64,000 nucleotides of DNA from Prolixibacteraceae bacterium (lineage in GTDB: Bacteria > Bacteroidota > Bacteroidia > Bacteroidales > Prolixibacteraceae): the NCBI GenBank assembly GCA_019720755.1, contig CP081303.1, positions 2,790,001-2,854,000 of the forward strand. The letters are read 5' to 3'. Below are positions 11,657-20,270 of the stretch, piece after piece; the first letter of the stretch is position 1; every line of letters begins with the position of its first letter. A program made the position numbers and the translations under genes. The notes beneath the pieces were generated by a model. The model was not told the origin of the DNA. It worked only from the letters and a program-made list of their open reading frames with translations, and did not search any database.

Positions 11657-12178
11657 TTAAGCGTTTTTTTCCTCAAGTGCCTTAAGCACTCCAGTAATAG
11701 TTTGTCCAGATGACTGAAGAGCTGAAATAACATTCTTCGCAGGAGACTGAAGCAATGCGATAACATCTGCAACCAATTCCTCTTTCGACTTGATATTTAC
11801 TAATTCTTCTAATGTTTCTGCACCAACATATACAGACTCCTCTACAAATGCTCCCTTCAATACAGGTTTGCCGTTCTCTTTACCAAAATCTTTAATCAAT
11901 TTTGCTGGAACGTTACCAATATTCGAAAGCAGTACAGAAGTACTACCTTTCAATACGTCAAATAAGCCCGAAGCATCTTTATCTGATTCTTCAATAGCTT
12001 TGCGCAACAGTGTATTCTTTGCCACAACCAACTTTACTTCTTTCTGGAAGCAAAGACGTCTTAAAGCACTTGTCTGCTCTGCATCGAGTGCTTCTACGTC
12101 CGCCAAGTAAAAGTGACTATATGAATTCAACTGCTCTTTAAGTGACTCTACTAATTGTTGCTTTTCTGAGCGTCTCAT
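11657..12178 (-). CDS. rplJ: 50S ribosomal protein L10
   Basis: A 173-residue L10 that binds 23S rRNA and carries the L7/L12 dimers on its C-terminal helix. The N-terminal region (MRRSEKQQLVESLKEQLNSYSHFYLADVEAL), the central KVVVAKNTLLRKA-like core (LVVAKNTLLRKAIEE) and a helical C-terminus are as expected. It lies only 14 bp after rplA, leaving no room for the long L10 leader found in some bacteria, so any autoregulation must act elsewhere in the operon. Confidence 0.97.
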   Translation of the reverse strand: MRRSEKQQLVESLKEQLNSYSHFYLADVEALDAEQTSALRRLCFQKEVKLVVAKNTLLRKAIEESDKDASGLFDVLKGSTSVLLSNIGNVPAKLIKDFGKENGKPVLKGAFVEESVYVGAETLEELVNIKSKEELVADVIALLQSPAKNVISALQSSGQTITGVLKALEEKNA

Positions 12179-12192
12179 ACTTTCTTTTTTAC

Positions 12193-12885
12193 TTAGTCAA
12201 TAGACTTAGGTTCAACTTGAATACCTGGGCTCATTGTACTTGATAAGTAGATACTTTTAACGTACGTACCTTTCGCAGCCGAAGGCTTAAGTTTATTAAT
12301 CATCTCAATAAACTCTTTTGCATTGTCAACAATTTGCTTAGGTTCAAAAGAAACTTTACCAATTGAAGTATGCACGATACCATACTTATCCACTTTGAAG
12401 TCGATTTTACCCATCTTAACTTCCTTCACAGCTTTACCAACCTCCATGGTAACAGTACCACTTTTTGGGTTAGGCATAAGACCACGAGGACCTAAAACAC
12501 GACCTAGAGCACCTACTTTACCCATAACTGGAGGCATAGTAATGATTACGTCAACATCTGTCCATCCGTTCTTAATCTTATCGATATAAGCATCTAGACC
12601 TACGTAATCAGCACCCGCATCTTTTGCTTCTTGCTCCTTATCAGGAGTAACAAGAGCTAAAACACGAACTGCTTTACCAGTTCCATGAGGCAAAGTTACG
12701 ACTCCTCGTACCATTTGATTCGCTTTTCTCGGATCCACTCCAAGGCGAACATCCAAATCCACAGAAGCATCAAACTTTGTTGAAGTGATATCTTTCACCA
12801 ACGAAGCAGCTTCTTCTAGTGAATAGATCTTCCCCTGCTCCAATTTGGCAGCAGCAGCTTTCCTATTCTTTGAGATTTTTGCCAT
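12193..12885 (-). CDS. rplA: 50S ribosomal protein L1
   Basis: A 230-residue L1, the rRNA-binding protein of the L1 stalk that helps release deacylated tRNA from the E site. Conserved blocks are [20 protein letters not shown], the [10 protein letters not shown] loop near residue 136, and the C-terminal [20 protein letters not shown]1 commonly represses its own operon by binding mRNA. I see no obvious L1-site mimic in the 22-bp gap to rplK. Confidence 0.98.
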   Translation of the reverse strand: MAKISKNRKAAAAKLEQGKIYSLEEAASLVKDITSTKFDASVDLDVRLGVDPRKANQMVRGVVTLPHGTGKAVRVLALVTPDKEQEAKDAGADYVGLDAYIDKIKNGWTDVDVIITMPPVMGKVGALGRVLGPRGLMPNPKSGTVTMEVGKAVKEVKMGKIDFKVDKYGIVHTSIGKVSFEPKQIVDNAKEFIEMINKLKPSAAKGTYVKSIYLSSTMSPGIQVEPKSID

Positions 12886-12907
12886 TTTTAAAAATAAATT
12901 TCATTAA

Positions 12908-13345
12908 TTAAAAAGGTGCATCACCAGTTACAGTAATTCCCATACTACGTGCAGTACCAGCCACCATCGACATTGCAGACTCAACTTCAAAACAGTTAAG
13001 ATCAGGCATCTTAGCCTCTGCAATAGCTCTCACTTGCTCCCAAGTAATCGATGCTACCTTGTTAACGTGTGGTTCAGGTGAACCTTTTTTAACTTTAGCA
13101 GCCTCTAAAACCTGTACAGCAACTGGTGGAGTCTTAACAACAAAGTCGAAAGACTTATCAGCATAAACAGTAATAATTACAGGAAGTACTTTTCCAGCTT
13201 GCTCTTGAGTTCTTGCATTGAACTGCTTACAAAACTGCATGATGTTCACTCCCTTAGCACCCAAAGCAGGTCCTACTGGAGGCGAAGGATTCGCAGCACC
13301 ACCTTTAATCTGTAACTTAATTAACCCAGCAACTTCTTTTGCCAT
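12908..13345 (-). CDS. rplK: 50S ribosomal protein L11
   Basis: A 145-residue L11. It has the N-terminal proline-rich [18 protein letters not shown] segment (thiostrepton-site region) and the C-terminal rRNA-binding domain. It forms the base of the GTPase-associated centre. Order and spacing (nusG 27 bp before, rplA 22 bp after) show one operon. Confidence 0.98.
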   Translation of the reverse strand: MAKEVAGLIKLQIKGGAANPSPPVGPALGAKGVNIMQFCKQFNARTQEQAGKVLPVIITVYADKSFDFVVKTPPVAVQVLEAAKVKKGSPEPHVNKVASITWEQVRAIAEAKMPDLNCFEVESAMSMVAGTARSMGITVTGDAPF

Positions 13346-13372
13346 AATGTAATAAGTTGAAATAAATTATAA

Positions 13373-13921
13373 CTACTCCTTTTCGACTTGCATATAACCA
13401 AGCTCCAAAGGAGTCTTTCTACCGAATATCTTAACCATCACTTTCAGTTTCTTTTTCTCCTCGTTGACTTCTTCAACAAGACCATTAAAACCATCAAATG
13501 GGCCATCGATAACTTTCACAGTTTCTCCCACTACAAAATCAACACCTGAACCATCAAGTGTCTCCTCTGCATCATCCATGGTACCTAAAATACGATTCAC
13601 CTCGCTTTGACGCATCGGTATAGGCTCGTTTGTTTTTGTATCAGCTAAAAAACCGATCACATTCGAAACACCCTTCAAGATATGAGGGATCTCTCCAACC
13701 AACGAAGCCTCAATAAGAATATAACCTGGAAGCGAGATTCTCTCTTTAGTTATCTTCTTACCATTACGTATCTGATACACCTTTTCAGTAGGGATCAAGA
13801 CCTGAGAAACATAATCCTGGAGACCTAAATTTGCGATCTCTGCCTCGATATATTCCTTGACTTTCTTTTCTTTACCTCCGACAGCCCGAAGAACATACCA
13901 TTTTTTTGTATCCACACTCAT
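13373..13921 (-). CDS. nusG: Transcription termination/antitermination factor NusG
   Basis: A 182-residue NusG. The N-terminal NGN domain starts KKWYVLRAVGGKEKKVKEYIE and contains the LPGYILIEA strand. The C-terminal KOW domain reads VGETVKVIDGPFDGFNGLVEEV. NusG binds the beta' clamp helices, lowers pausing and couples RNA polymerase to Rho or ribosomal S10. The gene follows secE by 18 bp, the usual bacterial arrangement. Confidence 0.97.
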   Translation of the reverse strand: MSVDTKKWYVLRAVGGKEKKVKEYIEAEIANLGLQDYVSQVLIPTEKVYQIRNGKKITKERISLPGYILIEASLVGEIPHILKGVSNVIGFLADTKTNEPIPMRQSEVNRILGTMDDAEETLDGSGVDFVVGETVKVIDGPFDGFNGLVEEVNEEKKKLKVMVKIFGRKTPLELGYMQVEKE

Positions 13922-13939
13922 TATCGACCTCCAGCAACA

Positions 13940-14131
13940 TTAAAAGAATAAACCGTAAAGCATTCCCATCAACTCCTTAAAAGAGAAGTCAACAACAAAC
14001 ACCAACAGTGCAATAATAAAAGAAGCAATAATAACAACAAATGCACTATCAATTAACTCCTTTCGAGATGGCCAAGTCACCTTGTGAACCAACTCGTTAT
14101 ATGACGCTTTAATACTAGCAACTGCTTTCAT
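13940..14131 (-). CDS. secE: Preprotein translocase subunit SecE
   Basis: A 63-residue, single-membrane-span SecE of the short type. It has an amphipathic N-terminal helix (SYNELVHKVTWPSRKELIDS, containing the family motif KVTWPS) and then a hydrophobic segment at about residues 31-55. It stabilises SecY in the inner-membrane translocon. It is the first gene of the secE-nusG-ribosomal-RNA-polymerase series, after the tuf terminator. Confidence 0.97.
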   Translation of the reverse strand: MKAVASIKASYNELVHKVTWPSRKELIDSAFVVIIASFIIALLVFVVDFSFKELMGMLYGLFF

Positions 14132-14215
14132 ATTTCGACTGTTTTTATTTAGACGAGTTTCTTGTCAGATGAAGATAATCGAAACCTAATATACCCCTAC
14201 TGGCACATCTGTAAA

Positions 14216-14245
14216 TTTGCGGTTCCCACAATTAGGAACCGCAAA
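14216..14245 (-). terminator. Terminator of tuf
   Basis: A perfect 11-bp stem (TTTGCGGTTCC / GGAACCGCAAA) with an 8-nt loop, 32 bp after the tuf stop codon. It separates tuf from secE. No tRNA-Trp is present in this gap. Confidence 0.85.
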
Positions 14246-14276
14246 AATATATTTAATTCATTGAAATAACAACAAA

Positions 14277-15458
14277 TTACTTAACAATCTCAGTTACCTG
14301 ACCTGCACCTACAGTACGTCCACCTTCACGAATAGCAAAACGAAGACCCATGTTCAATGCAACTGGGTAGATAAGCTCAACATTAATTGATACGTTATCA
14401 CCAGGCATAACCATTTCAGTTCCTTCTGGAAGAGTAATCTCACCAGTTACGTCAAGAGTACGTAGATAGAACTGAGGACGGTATTTGTTGTGGAATGGAG
14501 TGTGACGTCCACCTTCTTCTTTCTTAAGTACATAAACCTCAGCTTTGAATACAGTGTGAGGAGTAATAGTACCAGGCTTAGCAAGAATTTGACCACGCTT
14601 GATATCTTTCTTATCAACACCACGCATCAATAGACCTACGTTATCACCAGCTTGTCCATCATCAAGAATCTTACGGAACATCTCAACTCCTGTACAAACA
14701 GTCTTTCTACCTTCAGCACCAAGACCGATAATCTCCATCTCATCACCAGTGTGAATAACACCAGTTTCGATACGACCTGTAGCAACAGTACCACGACCAG
14801 TAATAGAGAATACATCCTCAACTGGCATCAAGAATGGCTTATCCATATCACGTGGAGGAAGTGGAATCCAAGAATCAACTGCATCCATCAATTCCATAAT
14901 TTTTTCAACCCACTCTGGCTCACCGTTCAATCCACCAAGAGCAGAACCTTTGATAACTGGAGATCCCTCGAAATCGTAGAATTCAAGAAGTTCAGTAACT
15001 TCCATTTCTACAAGCTCAAGAAGCTCTTCGTCATCTACCATATCAACCTTGTTCAAGAAAACAACGATCTTAGGTACGTTTACCTGCTTAGCAAGTAGGA
15101 TGTGCTCACGTGTCTGAGGCATAGGACCATCAGTTGCAGCACATACAAGAATAGCACCATCCATCTGAGCAGCACCAGTAACCATGTTCTTAACGTAGTC
15201 AGCGTGACCTGGACAGTCTACGTGAGCATAGTGACGATTTGCAGTTTGGTACTCAACGTGAGCAGTGTTAATAGTAATACCACGTTCTTTTTCCTCAGGT
15301 GCATTATCGATTTGGTCGAAATCACGAGCTTCTGACAAACCTTTATCTGCCAATACTTTTGTAATAGCAGCTGTCAAAGTAGTTTTACCGTGGTCTACGT
15401 GACCAATAGTACCAATGTTAACATGGTCTTTGGTTCTTTCAAAATGTTCTTTAGCCAT
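14277..15458 (-). CDS. tuf: Elongation factor Tu
   Basis: A 393-residue GTPase that delivers aminoacyl-tRNA to the ribosome. G-box motifs are all intact: GHVDHGKT at 19-26, the switch I RGITI at 59-63, DCPGH at 81-85 and NKVD at 136-139. The beta-barrel domains 2 and 3 end in the standard [11 protein letters not shown]. It is preceded by tRNA-Tyr on the same strand and followed by its own terminator, so tRNA-Tyr and tuf may be co-transcribed. Confidence 0.99.
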   Translation of the reverse strand: MAKEHFERTKDHVNIGTIGHVDHGKTTLTAAITKVLADKGLSEARDFDQIDNAPEEKERGITINTAHVEYQTANRHYAHVDCPGHADYVKNMVTGAAQMDGAILVCAATDGPMPQTREHILLAKQVNVPKIVVFLNKVDMVDDEELLELVEMEVTELLEFYDFEGSPVIKGSALGGLNGEPEWVEKIMELMDAVDSWIPLPPRDMDKPFLMPVEDVFSITGRGTVATGRIETGVIHTGDEMEIIGLGAEGRKTVCTGVEMFRKILDDGQAGDNVGLLMRGVDKKDIKRGQILAKPGTITPHTVFKAEVYVLKKEEGGRHTPFHNKYRPQFYLRTLDVTGEITLPEGTEMVMPGDNVSINVELIYPVALNMGLRFAIREGGRTVGAGQVTEIVK

Positions 15459-15536
15459 AACTCCAATAAAAAATTAGATTCTAAAAAAAATCAGTTATAA
15501 AATTATCTTTCGTGCTTAACTCTATTTAAACACACG

Positions 15537-15619
15537 TGGGGAGAGCAGGATTCGAACCTACGAAGTCATAAGACAGCAGAGTTACAGTCTGCCCCAGTTG
15601 GCCGCTTTGGTATCTCCCC
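15537..15619 (-). tRNA. tRNA-Tyr (GUA)
   Basis: An 83-nt class II tRNA. The 7-bp acceptor stem GGGGAGA/TCTCCCC is perfect, with discriminator A. The anticodon loop CTGTAACTC gives anticodon GUA, the variable arm is long as expected for Tyr, and the T arm has GGTTCGAATCC. No CCA is encoded. It lies 78 bp upstream of tuf. The Thr, Gly and Trp tRNAs that often flank tuf in related bacteria are not here. Confidence 0.95.
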
Positions 15620-15637
15620 ATTTTCTTAACACAAAAA

Positions 15638-15671
15638 CACACCACTTCTCTAGAACAGATGAAATGGTGTG
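15638..15671 (-). terminator. Second terminator hairpin downstream of hpf
   Basis: CACACCACTTC and GAAATGGTGTG form about ten pairs. On the minus strand the hairpin is followed by TTTTTGTG. It lies just upstream of tRNA-Tyr and would separate it from hpf. Confidence 0.6.
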
Positions 15672-15687
15672 CAAATGTAAAAACATT

Positions 15688-15714
15688 TTCAAGTAAAACA
15701 CAAATTTACTTGAA
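15688..15714 (-). terminator. First terminator hairpin downstream of hpf
   Basis: A 10-bp stem (TTCAAGTAAA / TTTACTTGAA) directly after the hpf stop codon. On the minus strand it runs into AATGTTTTTA, so the T tract is imperfect. Confidence 0.6.
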
Positions 15715-15721
15715 CTTTTTT

Positions 15722-16024
15722 CTATTTAAATCGAGACTTTTCTTTCACACGCTCCAACTGATGTTTCACAGCAGCAACAGCTAAATCTACAGCCTCTTCA
15801 AATGACACAGCATTTTTCTTTGCAAACAGGTAATCATGTTCTGGAATCGAAAGCTTAATTTCGGCTACCTTGTTTACTTTATCTTGATCAGACACGAGAC
15901 GGAAAATCACTTCGGCGCCAATAATTGAATCAAAATACTGATCTAACTTTTCAACTTTTTTTTCAGTAAAGTCCAATAACTTCTGATCAGCTTTGAATTG
16001 TACAGATTGAAATGTTACTTTCAT
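15722..16024 (-). CDS. hpf: Ribosome hibernation-promoting factor, short form
   Basis: A 100-residue protein of the HPF/YfiA family. The sequence VTFQSVQFKADQKLLDFTEKKVEKLDQYFDSI, then a basic C-terminus ending KHQLERVKEKSRFK, is typical of the single-domain type. Such proteins bind in the decoding channel of the 30S subunit and inactivate ribosomes when growth stops. It starts 17 bp behind xerC, so the two are probably co-transcribed. Two hairpins follow it. Confidence 0.93.
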   Translation of the reverse strand: MKVTFQSVQFKADQKLLDFTEKKVEKLDQYFDSIIGAEVIFRLVSDQDKVNKVAEIKLSIPEHDYLFAKKNAVSFEEAVDLAVAAVKHQLERVKEKSRFK

Positions 16025-16041
16025 ATATCATCCTCCATCTT

Positions 16042-16923
16042 TTAACCCCTAGAATGGGCTTGTTTGTAAACCTTCCTTAATTTATCAAAGGTAGTATGTG
16101 TATACACCTCTGTGCTCGCCAAACTTGCATGGCCCAACAACTCTTGAATTGCCCTCAAATCTGCACCCGAGTTCAACATATGCGTTGCATAAGAGTGACG
16201 CAACACGTGAGGGCTCTTCTTTGATATTGTTGATACTCTAGCAAGATAACGTTTTACAACCCTATAAACAAATTTATGGTATACTTGTTCACCCTTGTCT
16301 GTCAAAAAAAACACATCGTTTTTCTCATCAAAAAGACCATCACAAAACAGTAAATATCTAGACATCACATGAGATAACTCATCATTAAAAGGGACAATAC
16401 GCTCTTTATTTCCTTTACCCAAAACCTTCATTTTTTTTTGAGCAAAGTCAATATTTCGTCTCTTTAACCCCACCAACTCCGACAAACGCATTCCAGTACC
16501 ATACAAAACGTGTAATATTGCCTTGTCTCTCACCCCAGAGAAGTCATCCCTAAAATTGTCATGATCAAACAGATTATCCATCTCTTTGATACGAACGAAA
16601 AATGGAAGCTTTTTACGTATCTTGGGTAATACAACCAAAGAAGTTGGATCCTTCACCACATACCCATTAACCAAATAAAAACGGTATAGAGATTTAAGTG
16701 CAGATATTTTTCTATGGACGGTACGTGGTGCCATCCCTTTTCCCATAAGAAAAACCACCCATTCACGAATCAAAAAGCCATCAACTGTTTTCCACTCAAA
16801 ATCATCAACCAATCCATGAGCAAAATCGATGAACTGATTCAAATCACTCTTATATGCTACAACAGTGTATGAAGACATTCTTTTCTCATGTTCGATATAG
16901 TTTAAAAAATCATTTAATCCCAT
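16042..16923 (-). CDS. xerC: Tyrosine recombinase, XerC/XerD type
   Basis: A 293-residue site-specific recombinase that resolves chromosome dimers, probably at dif with FtsK. The catalytic residues are all present: Arg146 (GTGMRLSEL), Lys170 (GKGNKER), His239 and Arg242 (HVLRHSYATHM), His265 (LLGHASL) and the nucleophile Tyr274 (TEVYTHT). The N-terminal SAM-like domain is normal. The housekeeping neighbours rpsU and hpf and the normal length argue for a chromosomal XerC, not an integrase of a mobile element. XerC against XerD cannot be decided here. Confidence 0.9.
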   Translation of the reverse strand: MGLNDFLNYIEHEKRMSSYTVVAYKSDLNQFIDFAHGLVDDFEWKTVDGFLIREWVVFLMGKGMAPRTVHRKISALKSLYRFYLVNGYVVKDPTSLVVLPKIRKKLPFFVRIKEMDNLFDHDNFRDDFSGVRDKAILHVLYGTGMRLSELVGLKRRNIDFAQKKMKVLGKGNKERIVPFNDELSHVMSRYLLFCDGLFDEKNDVFFLTDKGEQVYHKFVYRVVKRYLARVSTISKKSPHVLRHSYATHMLNSGADLRAIQELLGHASLASTEVYTHTTFDKLRKVYKQAHSRG

Positions 16924-16969
16924 AAGTTCTTCATTTGGTAAAATGTAAAGATAAAACTAGTTCAAGACA

Positions 16970-17010
16970 AAAAAAAGAGGATCATCTCACAATGGAGACA
17001 ATCCTCTTTT
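16970..17010 (-). terminator. Terminator of rpsU
   Basis: AAAGAGGAT / ATCCTCTTT arms with an inner GTCTCC/GGAGAC-like pairing, followed on the minus strand by a long T run. It lies 28 bp after the rpsU stop codon and separates it from xerC. Confidence 0.85.
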
Positions 17011-17037
17011 AATATATTCTTAGCAAACAACTAGAAA

Positions 17038-17229
17038 TTAATCTTCCTCACGGTGTAGTTGCTCGATATAGATAGCTTTTTTAACTTCTTCTCTTCTTAC
17101 AACAGAAGGCTTAAGAAAATGCTTACGACCTCTTAACTCTTTAACTGTTCCAGTCTTTTCGAATTTACGCTTAAAACGCTTAAGAGCTCTCTCGATATTT
17201 TCGCCTTCTTTAATTGGTATTACGATCAT
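17038..17229 (-). CDS. rpsU: 30S ribosomal protein S21
   Basis: A basic 63-residue protein matching bS21: MIVIPIKEGENIERALKRFKRKFEKTG, then a basic RGRKHFLKPSVVRREEVKKA stretch. It helps mRNA base-pair with the 16S rRNA 3' end. In Bacteroidota, bS21 is part of the group that occludes the anti-Shine-Dalgarno sequence (established knowledge), which fits the weak ribosome-binding sites across this window. It is monocistronic, with its own terminator. Confidence 0.96.
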   Translation of the reverse strand: MIVIPIKEGENIERALKRFKRKFEKTGTVKELRGRKHFLKPSVVRREEVKKAIYIEQLHREED

Positions 17230-17601
17230 TTTAAAAAATATTATTAATTACTATACTAAAAATAAAAATCTATTATAATTCAAAACATCCTATCGTAATC
17301 CCTTTTTTCAACTTCAATGTATACACCTCCAGTATATAACTTTAATTCAACAAATTTATATGGAAGGGAACACATGAAAGGATGATTTCCTAAATTCGTT
17401 CGCAAAATTACAAATTTTCGTTACACTTACAACTACTATAAGCTAAAAATCTACATTATTTTCACTTCTCACCCCAACAGATAACTCGATCAAAGAAGCG
17501 GAACTCAAAACACACTTCAAAACATCTAAAATAATAGAGTCACAAAAAGATCATTCCCCATCTACCAAAAGAGTCTAGTCGATAAAAAAGCCACAACGAA
17601 G
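17230..17601. other. Intergenic region upstream of rpsU
   Basis: About 370 AT-rich bases with no convincing gene, RNA or repeat. It presumably holds the rpsU promoter on the minus strand, though no perfect TAnnTTTG box was found. Confidence 0.4.
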
Positions 17602-18378
17602 TTAAAAATCCATGTAGTACCTTAAATACAAGTCGATCTGTGAATCATCATGAACACACGAGAGAAATTCACTAAAAGAGGCTATCCCCATATGTCTGGT
17701 CCGATAAGAGACAATCTGACCAATATCGTTTTTTAATAAATAAGGCAAATGAAACAACTCACTATAGGAGGCAGTATTCACATCTGTCTTTTCAATCTTC
17801 GTTCTGTCAATATAGAAAAACGAGCGACACAATTCCACAAACGATGTCGATACAAGATGCATATTTTCAACCTGTTTCCATGAAACAAAACCACCAATAC
17901 GATCTCTATTATGGATCAACTCACGACTTTGTTCATAATAAGAAGCCCCCAAACAACTCACTACTCGAGACAAACTACTTGAGTTAAACTCACACCGAAC
18001 CTTCGTTTTATCCACTTGAAACAAAACCAAAGGCAAAATATGTTGCTTCCACAAACTATCCTCATGGCAAAACTCACCAAAATGAGATCTAGACTTAAAG
18101 ACGCCTCCTGCCTTTCGATATGACAAAATACGTGATCTTAAACGCACCTCCAATCCGAGCAATGCAAAAGAATCCACTGAGAGCTTATTGGGATCAAAAG
18201 CAAAACAATGACAACCATCCCATCGAATAGAGTCAATCTCTTCTTGGGTAATCCCTTTCTCCAAATCATAAAACTGATAGGTACTATTCGAAAGAGAGAC
18301 TCTAATTATTACGATTAATACAAAGAGGGCAACAAAAAAACAATAGGATATAAAAACGCCCACACTACGATTTCTCAT
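17602..18378 (-). CDS. Helix-hairpin-helix (ComEA-like) membrane-anchored protein
   Basis: I prefer the internal start at 18378 (MRNRSVGVFISYCFF), giving 258 residues. The longer frame from 18417 adds 13 residues that do not resemble a signal. One N-terminal membrane span is followed by two or more helix-hairpin-helix repeats: NKLSVDSFALLGLEVRLRSRI with a following GGVFKSRSHFGEF, and the C-terminal NTASYSELFHLPYLLKNDIGQI with IASFSEFLSC. This spacing is that of ComEA-type DNA-binding HHH modules. A role in DNA binding or uptake outside the inner membrane is inference. The protein is unusually rich in Cys for a secreted one. Confidence 0.75.
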   Translation of the reverse strand: MRNRSVGVFISYCFFVALFVLIVIIRVSLSNSTYQFYDLEKGITQEEIDSIRWDGCHCFAFDPNKLSVDSFALLGLEVRLRSRILSYRKAGGVFKSRSHFGEFCHEDSLWKQHILPLVLFQVDKTKVRCEFNSSSLSRVVSCLGASYYEQSRELIHNRDRIGGFVSWKQVENMHLVSTSFVELCRSFFYIDRTKIEKTDVNTASYSELFHLPYLLKNDIGQIVSYRTRHMGIASFSEFLSCVHDDSQIDLYLRYYMDF

Positions 18379-18569
18379 ACCAATACATATTAATACAGCA
18401 TCAGAACAAACAAACAATTGCGATAGTTCAAAACAAAAGATTCAACTCCAATAACTGCTTAAAACTACAATGTACGAAGAATGTAGGAAAGAAAACAAGC
18501 ACAAAAGTCATCTAAAACAAGAGAAATGAACAGCAAGAAACTGAACAAGATTCTTAAAAATAGAGACAA

Positions 18570-18604
18570 CAAAGGGGGTACTTTCAGTAAAAACACCCCC
18601 TTTA
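18570..18604 (-). terminator. Hairpin downstream of the first NSS transporter
   Basis: AAAGGGGGT pairs with ACACCCCCTTT, 20 bp after the stop codon. The T tract on the minus strand is poor (TTTGTTG), so the confidence is moderate. Confidence 0.5.
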
Positions 18605-18624
18605 TGAAACAGCAAAACAGTTTA

Positions 18625-19980
18625 CTAAAACTTCAATAAGCCAATTGCATTAAGAAAGACCAATGCAATAGCAAAAGGAGCGATAAACTTAATGATAAAC
18701 ATATACAGTTTAAAGCCAAAGCTCTCCTTCTCTTCCTCTCCTAAAATCTCTTTTGAAATCGACTTTCTCGACCAAACCCAACCAGCAAAGATTACAATCA
18801 ACATCCCCCCTAAAGGCAACAATATGTTGGAAGAGATATAATCAAAAAGGTTAAACAATGTCTTACCCGCTATTTGAACCCCTTTCATCGGACCAAACGA
18901 CAGAGCACACATCGCACCAAGAATCGAGACACTCACAAAAGCAACAATAGTTGCTTTCAATCGAGACATGTTCAACTCCTCAGCAAAATACGCCACAATC
19001 ACCTCTAACAAAGAGATCGAAGAGGTAAGCGCTGCGATGACCAATAAAAAGAAAAACAACACAGAAAAGAAATAGCCTCCAGGCATCTGTTGAAATACAT
19101 TAGGCAATGTAATAAACACGAGTCCTGGGCCAGCATCTGGCTCAATCCCAAAGGCAAAAACAGCAGGGAAAATAGCAATCCCTGCCAAAACTGCAATCGC
19201 TGTGTCTGCCAATGATACAGATACAGCAGAAGTAAATAGATTCTCTTTCTTATTAATATAAGAACCATAAGTAATAATCGTTCCCATCCCCAAACTCAAC
19301 GAGAAAAATGCTTGCCCCAAAGCCTCTAAAACAACCTTAGAGCTCAACTTAGAGAAGTCTGGATGAAACAAAAACCTTAACCCTTCTGACGCACCATCTA
19401 ATGTCACAGCACGAATATCTAAGATAATAATAATCAAAAACAACAATGGCATTAATATCTTAGTATACTTTTCAATTCCTTTCTCAATCCCTGCAACCAC
19501 AACAAGACCTGTAAGAAACAAAAACACCAAGGTCCAAACAACAGGCATATAGGTACTAGAGGTAAAAGCATTATAGACATTTTTTAAGGCAACCGGATCT
19601 TTCCCTACAAAATTATTGGCAAACGCATCATAAAGATATTGCAAAGTCCAACCAGCCACAGCACTATAGAAGGATAAAATCATATAGGCACCAACAACTC
19701 CCATAATACCGATAAGATACCATTTCTTCTTAGGAGCCAAAAAACGAAAAGCACCATAAGTGTTTCGTTGTCCTGCACGCCCAATAGACATCTCTGTTAA
19801 CATTAAAGGCACTCCCAGAAAAAGGATAAAAAGCAGATAAAGCAAAAAGAATGCACCACCACCATTTTCACCTAACACATAAGGGAACCGCCAAATATTC
19901 CCAAGACCTATAGCAGAACCTGCTGCTGCTGCAATTACACCAAAGCGACTAGAGAATCCATCTCTATTATTATCTTGCAT
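18625..19980 (-). CDS. Sodium-dependent transporter, NSS (SNF) family, copy 1
   Basis: A 451-residue inner-membrane protein with about 11-12 spans. The N-terminal signature RFGVIAAAAGSAIGLGNIWR (TM1, the Na+ and substrate site of LeuT-fold transporters), then FPYVLGENGGGAFFLLY, is intact. Later conserved blocks include SFYSAVAGWTLQYL and QAFFSLSLGMGTIITYGSY. Bacterial members import amino acids, often Trp, Tyr or branched-chain, with Na+. The substrate cannot be read from sequence. A close paralogue lies immediately upstream (20271-21641). Terminators between them show separate transcripts, and both share a 16-bp upstream site. Confidence 0.93.
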   Translation of the reverse strand: MQDNNRDGFSSRFGVIAAAAGSAIGLGNIWRFPYVLGENGGGAFFLLYLLFILFLGVPLMLTEMSIGRAGQRNTYGAFRFLAPKKKWYLIGIMGVVGAYMILSFYSAVAGWTLQYLYDAFANNFVGKDPVALKNVYNAFTSSTYMPVVWTLVFLFLTGLVVVAGIEKGIEKYTKILMPLLFLIIIILDIRAVTLDGASEGLRFLFHPDFSKLSSKVVLEALGQAFFSLSLGMGTIITYGSYINKKENLFTSAVSVSLADTAIAVLAGIAIFPAVFAFGIEPDAGPGLVFITLPNVFQQMPGGYFFSVLFFFLLVIAALTSSISLLEVIVAYFAEELNMSRLKATIVAFVSVSILGAMCALSFGPMKGVQIAGKTLFNLFDYISSNILLPLGGMLIVIFAGWVWSRKSISKEILGEEEKESFGFKLYMFIIKFIAPFAIALVFLNAIGLLKF

Positions 19981-20036
19981 AAAATGAGATTATAATGAAT
20001 TATTTTAATTTCAGAAACATGATTTTTATCAGAGTA

Positions 20037-20052
20037 CAAAAATGCACTTTTT
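20037..20052 (-). promoter_or_regulatory. Shared upstream site, copy 1 (NSS transporter 1)
   Basis: The 16-mer CAAAAATGCACTTTTT (plus strand) occurs 57 bp before the start codon and is repeated exactly upstream of the second NSS gene. Read in the gene direction it is AAAAAGTGCATTTTTG, nearly palindromic around TGCA and ending in a TTTTG that resembles a Bacteroidota -7 element. It could be a promoter core or an operator. Confidence 0.5.
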
Positions 20053-20117
20053 TCCTGCCCGATACAACAATTTTATACCAATTGTAACGTATAGCCCCCT
20101 AAACCAACCACATAAAA

Positions 20118-20148
20118 CAAAAAAGGATGACCAACAAAGGGCATCCTC
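20118..20148 (-). terminator. Terminator of the second NSS transporter
   Basis: AGGATG / CATCCT arms with additional inner pairing. On the minus strand the hairpin is followed by CCTTTTTTG. It lies between the two NSS genes. Confidence 0.65.
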
Positions 20149-20270
20149 TTCTGTTTTTATTATGAATGATATAAAAATCAAGAACTATTGTCTTTTAAAC
20201 GAAGAAGATATTTGAACCTTAAAATAAAAACACCTCTCTTACAGATCAACCACAGTCAAAATCTAAGAAG

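Noticed and set aside
14652-15098. A 148-codon plus-strand open frame opposite tuf
   Set aside because: It is a shadow of the tuf coding sequence with no start context or homology.
16042-16923. An integrase marking a mobile element
   Set aside because: The XerC-type protein lies between hpf and rpsU with no attachment-site duplication or cargo genes, which fits the chromosomal dimer-resolution enzyme.
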